The notes under the pieces: generated by a model | Databases searched by the model: none | Seen by the model: only the letters and a program-made list of their open reading frames with translations | Told to the model about the DNA's origin: nothing | Position numbers and translations under genes: made by a program | Shown: one piece after another, positions 6,329 to 8,050 of the stretch | Numbering within the stretch: position 1 is the stretch's first letter | Layout: every line of letters starts with the position of its first letter | Source: Actinomycetes bacterium | GTDB taxonomy: Bacteria; Actinomycetota; Actinomycetes; Actinomycetales; Cellulomonadaceae | Direction of reading: 5' to 3' | Assembly: GCA_023438885.1 (NCBI GenBank) | Contig: JAEXPS010000124.1 | Coordinates: 1-8,050 of the forward strand | DNA length: 8,050 bases

Positions 6329-7104
6329 CAGGCGGCCCTCTTCGCGGACTTGCCCTCGTCCCGCTCGGGCAGCAGGCTGCGCAGCCGCTCGCCGACGAGC
6401 CGCGGGTTGGCACCCGCCTGCACGGCGAGCAGGCCCTCGAGGGCCATCTCCATCTGCGCGCACTCCAGGTCGGACATCCGGCGGATCCGGGTGCCGAGCG
6501 GCAGCCACACGACGTTGGCGGACAGCAGGCCCCACAGGGTCGCGACGAAGGCGGCGGCGATGTTCTCGCCCAGCGTCGCCGGCTCCGACAGGTTCTCGAG
6601 CACGTGGACCAGGGACAGGACGGTGCCGATGATGCCGACCGTCGGCGCGTAGCCGCCCATGTCCTGGAAGTACTTCGACGCCATCCGGTCGTGCGTCCGC
6701 TTCGTGGCGATCCGGTCCTCGAGGATGCCGCGCAGGTCCTCGGGGTCCGTGCCGTCGATCGCGGCCTGGAGGCCGTGGCGCAGGAACGGGTCGGCGATCG
6801 AGCGGGTGACGTCCTCGAGCGCCAGCAGGCCCTCGCGGCGCGCCTTGTCCGCCAGCTTGATGAGCGTGTCGACCGTCTCGTCGGGACGCGGGACCGTGCC
6901 GCGCAGGGCCCGGGGCAGCGCGCCGAAGGCGGCCTTGGCGTCGCGGAGCGTGTGCCCCGCCAGCCCGACGGCCAGCGTCGTCACCCAGACGAGGATCAGG
7001 GGGCCCGGCAGCAGGATCGCCATCGGCTCGGTGCCTTCGATCACCATCGTGCCGAGGATCGCCCCGAAGGCGAGGACGATCCCGATGAGCGCCGCCGGAT
7101 CCAT
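6328..7104 (-). CDS. motA: MotA, flagellar stator protein
   Basis: Membrane protein forming the pentameric ring around MotB and contacting FliG to make torque. The 258-residue length is typical. Four hydrophobic segments are visible: about residues 5-23, 30-50, 152-172 and 182-203. The cytoplasmic loop contains DKARREGLLALE (residues 86-97), matching the charged region that interacts with FliG. The conserved proline preceding the third helix is P154 in GYAPTVGIIGTV, and a second conserved proline is P202 in WLPLG. The ATG at 7104 overlaps the flbD TGA by one base, with GGAG about ten bases upstream. An open frame continues upstream through flbD and the gap, but its residues have no MotA character. 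Stator type (proton rather than sodium) is inferred only from general similarity. Confidence 0.96.
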   Translation of the reverse strand: MDPAALIGIVLAFGAILGTMVIEGTEPMAILLPGPLILVWVTTLAVGLAGHTLRDAKAAFGALPRALRGTVPRPDETVDTLIKLADKARREGLLALEDVTRSIADPFLRHGLQAAIDGTDPEDLRGILEDRIATKRTHDRMASKYFQDMGGYAPTVGIIGTVLSLVHVLENLSEPATLGENIAAAFVATLWGLLSANVVWLPLGTRIRRMSDLECAQMEMALEGLLAVQAGANPRLVGERLRSLLPERDEGKSAKRAA

Positions 7105-7424
7105 CAGCGCACGCTCCGCAGCTGCCCGCCCGGGCGTGGCGGGTCGTCGTCGGACCCGTCCTGCTCCCCCGCGTCCGGCACCGGGCGGGGCACGGCGCGC
7201 GGCGGCTCGTGCCCGGCCGCGTGCACCTGCAGCTCCCGCGACCGGGCCAGGACGCGCGCCCGATGCTCGTTGACGCGCGCGATCACCTCGTCGATCGACT
7301 CCTCGAGGATGAGCTTGGTGCCGTCGACGAGGGTGAGGATCGTGTCGGGTGCGCTGTCGACGCGCTGGATCAGGTCGGGGTTCACCCCGAACATGCCTCC
7401 GTTGAGGCGCGTGACGACGATCAC
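7104..7424 (-). CDS. flbD: FlbD/SwrD family flagellar protein
   Basis: Small cytoplasmic protein of the FlbD (PF06289) family. In Bacillus subtilis the homologue SwrD raises the power of the flagellar motor, and its position directly before motA here fits a role with the stator. The 106-residue product begins MIVVTRLNGGMFGVNPDLIQ and continues with TILTLVDGTKLILEESIDEVIARVNEHR, which spans the whole family core (about residues 1-58). The remaining 45 or so residues are an Arg/Pro/Asp-rich, apparently disordered tail, longer than in most members I know. I chose GTG 7424 because the family begins at exactly this I-x-V/L-TRLNG block. A start at 7544 would lie upstream of the predicted promoter. 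This is not the Caulobacter transcription activator also named FlbD. First gene of the operon. Confidence 0.92.
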   Translation of the reverse strand: MIVVTRLNGGMFGVNPDLIQRVDSAPDTILTLVDGTKLILEESIDEVIARVNEHRARVLARSRELQVHAAGHEPPRAVPRPVPDAGEQDGSDDDPPRPGGQLRSVR

Positions 7425-7448
7425 GGCGCACCATCCCTGGTCCGTTGA

Positions 7449-7464
7449 GGCGGCTCGCGCCGCC
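7449..7464 (-). other. GNRA-loop hairpin in the flbD leader
   Basis: On the minus strand GGCGGC-GCGA-GCCGCC is a perfect six-base-pair stem closed by a GCGA tetraloop, a stable GNRA type. It lies between the predicted transcription start (about 7487) and the AGGG-containing ribosome site (7438-7431), so it would sit in the middle of a leader of about 63 bases. It could stabilise the message 5' end or affect initiation. No U tract follows, so it is not a classical terminator. Function is inferred; the inverted repeat itself is directly visible. Confidence 0.5.
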
Positions 7465-7492
7465 GGGCCCGTCCATGAGCCCTTGTGCCGCA

Positions 7493-7522
7493 CCCATCGG
7501 CCGGGAGCACGGTGCCCTGAGG
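7493..7522 (-). promoter_or_regulatory. Probable sigma28/FliA-type promoter of the flbD-motAB-fli operon
   Basis: On the minus strand CTCA (7521-7518), 16 bases, then GCCGATGG (7501-7494). This matches the actinomycete FliA promoter form I recall (CTCA, 15-17 bases, GCCGATAA) except for the last two bases. It sits in the only substantial gap of the window, 70 bases upstream of flbD, correctly oriented, with a predicted start near 7487. The same extended pattern CCTCAGG-N15-CCGATGGG recurs before fliM. Placement and repetition make it the best regulatory call here, though no experiment or motif score backs it. Confidence 0.7.
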
Positions 7523-7529
7523 CTTTTCG

Positions 7530-7559
7530 CCGTACGCGCGGCACGCGACGCGCGAACGG
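7530..7559 (-). terminator. Hairpin directly after the M15 peptidase gene, possible terminator
   Basis: Immediately after the TGA at 7560-7562 the minus strand reads CCGT-T-CGCGCG, an eight-base loop, then CGCGCG-T-ACGG. That gives ten base pairs around one T-T mismatch. It is followed by CGAAAAGCC rather than a U tract, so it would be a U-less (I-shaped) actinobacterial-style terminator or simply an mRNA-protecting hairpin. It sits eight bases before the flbD promoter, in the right place to separate the two transcription units. Confidence 0.5.
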
Positions 7560-8050
7560 TCAGGCCGGCGCGTACTCCCAGTGCCAGGACTCGCGCGGGG
7601 TGGTCTCGGCGAACCCGAAGCGGGCCGCGTTGGTCCGCATCCACGTCAGGGCCGCCGAGTCGAGGCCGAGGTCGACGGCCAGGCCCCAGCCGTGCTGCGA
7701 CGTGCCCGGGGCGGCCGCGAGGCCGCCGTGCGCGTACAGCCCCTTGCGCCGCACCAGGTCCGCCTGCTCGTCGTAGCTGCGGTAGCCGTCCGTGACGCCG
7801 ATGGAGACGCCCTCGGCGGCGGCGGCCTCGCGGAGGCGGCCGAGCGCCCGCGCGGCGGGAGCCCACATCCGTTCGTCCGTGCCCGGGATCGTCACGAGCG
7901 CAGACTCCGGGACCCGGCCGTTGCCGAAGGCAGCCAGGTCGGCGGGCACCCCGGTGGAGTCGAGGACTGCCGCACTCGTCGTCGCGCCCGTCGTCGCGCC
8001 CGTCGTCGCGCCCGTCGTCGAGGCGAGCTCGCCGCTCGCGAGCGCGACGG
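7560..8050 (-). CDS. M15 (VanY-like) zinc D-alanyl-D-alanine carboxypeptidase, 5' end cut by window edge
   Basis: Cell-wall peptidase that trims D-Ala or cuts D-Ala-containing stem peptides. The frame stays open to the window edge, giving 162 visible codons, so the true start and any signal peptide lie beyond 8050; a GTG at 7949 is internal. The catalytic domain is complete: GYRSYDEQADLV, the zinc motif SQHGWGLAVD (zinc ligands H119 and D126 of the visible part) and C-terminal SWHWEY (ligand H156, catalytic E158). These match the M15B SxHxxGxAxD and HxE signatures. Ahead of it lies a Thr/Gly/Ala low-complexity stretch with a repeated TTGA unit, perhaps a flexible linker to an unseen N-terminal part. 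It is codirectional with the flagellar operon and 135 bases upstream, but a hairpin and a promoter separate them. A flagellar role, opening the wall for the rod, is only an inference. Confidence 0.9.
   Translation of the reverse strand, partial: VALASGELASTTGATTGATTGATTSAAVLDSTGVPADLAAFGNGRVPESALVTIPGTDERMWAPAARALGRLREAAAAEGVSIGVTDGYRSYDEQADLVRRKGLYAHGGLAAAPGTSQHGWGLAVDLGLDSAALTWMRTNAARFGFAETTPRESWHWEYAPA
7977..8020. repeat. 12-base tandem repeat inside the M15 peptidase gene
   Basis: The plus strand carries GTCGTCGCGCCC three times in exact succession from 7978 to 8013, plus a partial fourth copy to about 8020, roughly 3.6 copies. Read on the coding (minus) strand it encodes repeated Thr-Thr-Gly-Ala. 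The unit length is a multiple of three, so gain or loss of copies would change linker length without shifting the frame. It lies N-terminal to the peptidase domain. Confidence 0.85.

Noticed and set aside
7015..7030. Another GCCGATGG on the minus strand inside motA (7027-7020)
   Set aside because: No CTCA or CCTCAGG lies 15-17 bases upstream, and it is within conserved MotA coding sequence, so I do not call a promoter.
7425..7544. Longer flbD starting at 7544
   Set aside because: The added 40 residues are outside the family, and the start would lie upstream of the predicted promoter and inside the post-peptidase hairpin. The core TRLNG block begins at GTG 7424.
5189..7776. Plus-strand open frames opposite fliL, motB, motA and flbD (5189-6652, 6604-7776)
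   Set aside because: Same reasoning: low-complexity shadow translations with no recognisable domains and no promoter or ribosome site.
7105..7866. Longer minus-strand frame extending motA upstream to 7866
   Set aside because: It crosses flbD and the peptidase gene in another frame, and its residues are Arg/Ala/Gly-rich noise. MotA clearly begins MDPAALIGIVLAFG at 7104.
1..8050. CRISPR arrays, tRNA or rRNA genes, insertion sequences or phage genes
   Set aside because: None is visible. The window is densely packed with one conserved set of flagellar genes and has only two gaps over 50 bases, so I see no new defence or mobile system here.

Overview
The window is a block of flagellar genes from a high-GC actinobacterium. 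G+C looks well above 70 %, GTG starts are frequent, and stops are almost all TGA. Gene order and protein style (extended FliN, short-tailed FliM, FlbD next to motAB) resemble motile Micrococcales such as Cellulomonas and its relatives. That lineage call is an inference from pattern memory, not a search result.

Every gene lies on the minus strand, so the text reads from high to low coordinates. First is the 3' part of a secreted-type M15 (VanY-like) zinc D,D-carboxypeptidase, whose start lies beyond position 8050. A 135-base gap (7425-7559) holds a hairpin just after its stop, a sigma28/FliA-type promoter and a short leader with a perfect GNRA-loop hairpin. Then come flbD, motA, motB, fliL, fliM, fliN, fliO, fliP, fliQ, fliR and flhB. 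flhB runs off the window at position 1, probably only a few codons short of its stop. Nothing on the plus strand looks like a real gene.

The cluster builds three parts of the flagellum. FlbD, MotA, MotB and FliL form the stator (the proton-driven torque unit) and its accessory factors. FliM and FliN form the rotor switch ring. FliO, FliP, FliQ, FliR and FlhB form the type III export gate, with FlhB as the substrate-specificity switch. Most junctions overlap by 1 or 4 bases, which points to one polycistronic message with translational coupling. The only gaps are motB-fliL (16 bases), fliL-fliM (57 bases) and fliQ-fliR (2 bases).

The most useful non-coding observation is that the gaps before flbD and before fliM share CCTCAGG-N15-CCGATGGG at identical spacing. 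This fits actinobacterial FliA promoters (CTCA, 15-17 bases, GCCGATAA). At fliM the predicted transcript would begin about one base before the GTG start, suggesting a second, nearly leaderless transcript for the switch and export genes. Other points of note are the lack of the CheY-binding motif at the FliM N-terminus, a FliN with an undefined N-terminal domain of about 150 residues, and an Asp-to-Asn change in the peptidoglycan-binding loop of MotB.
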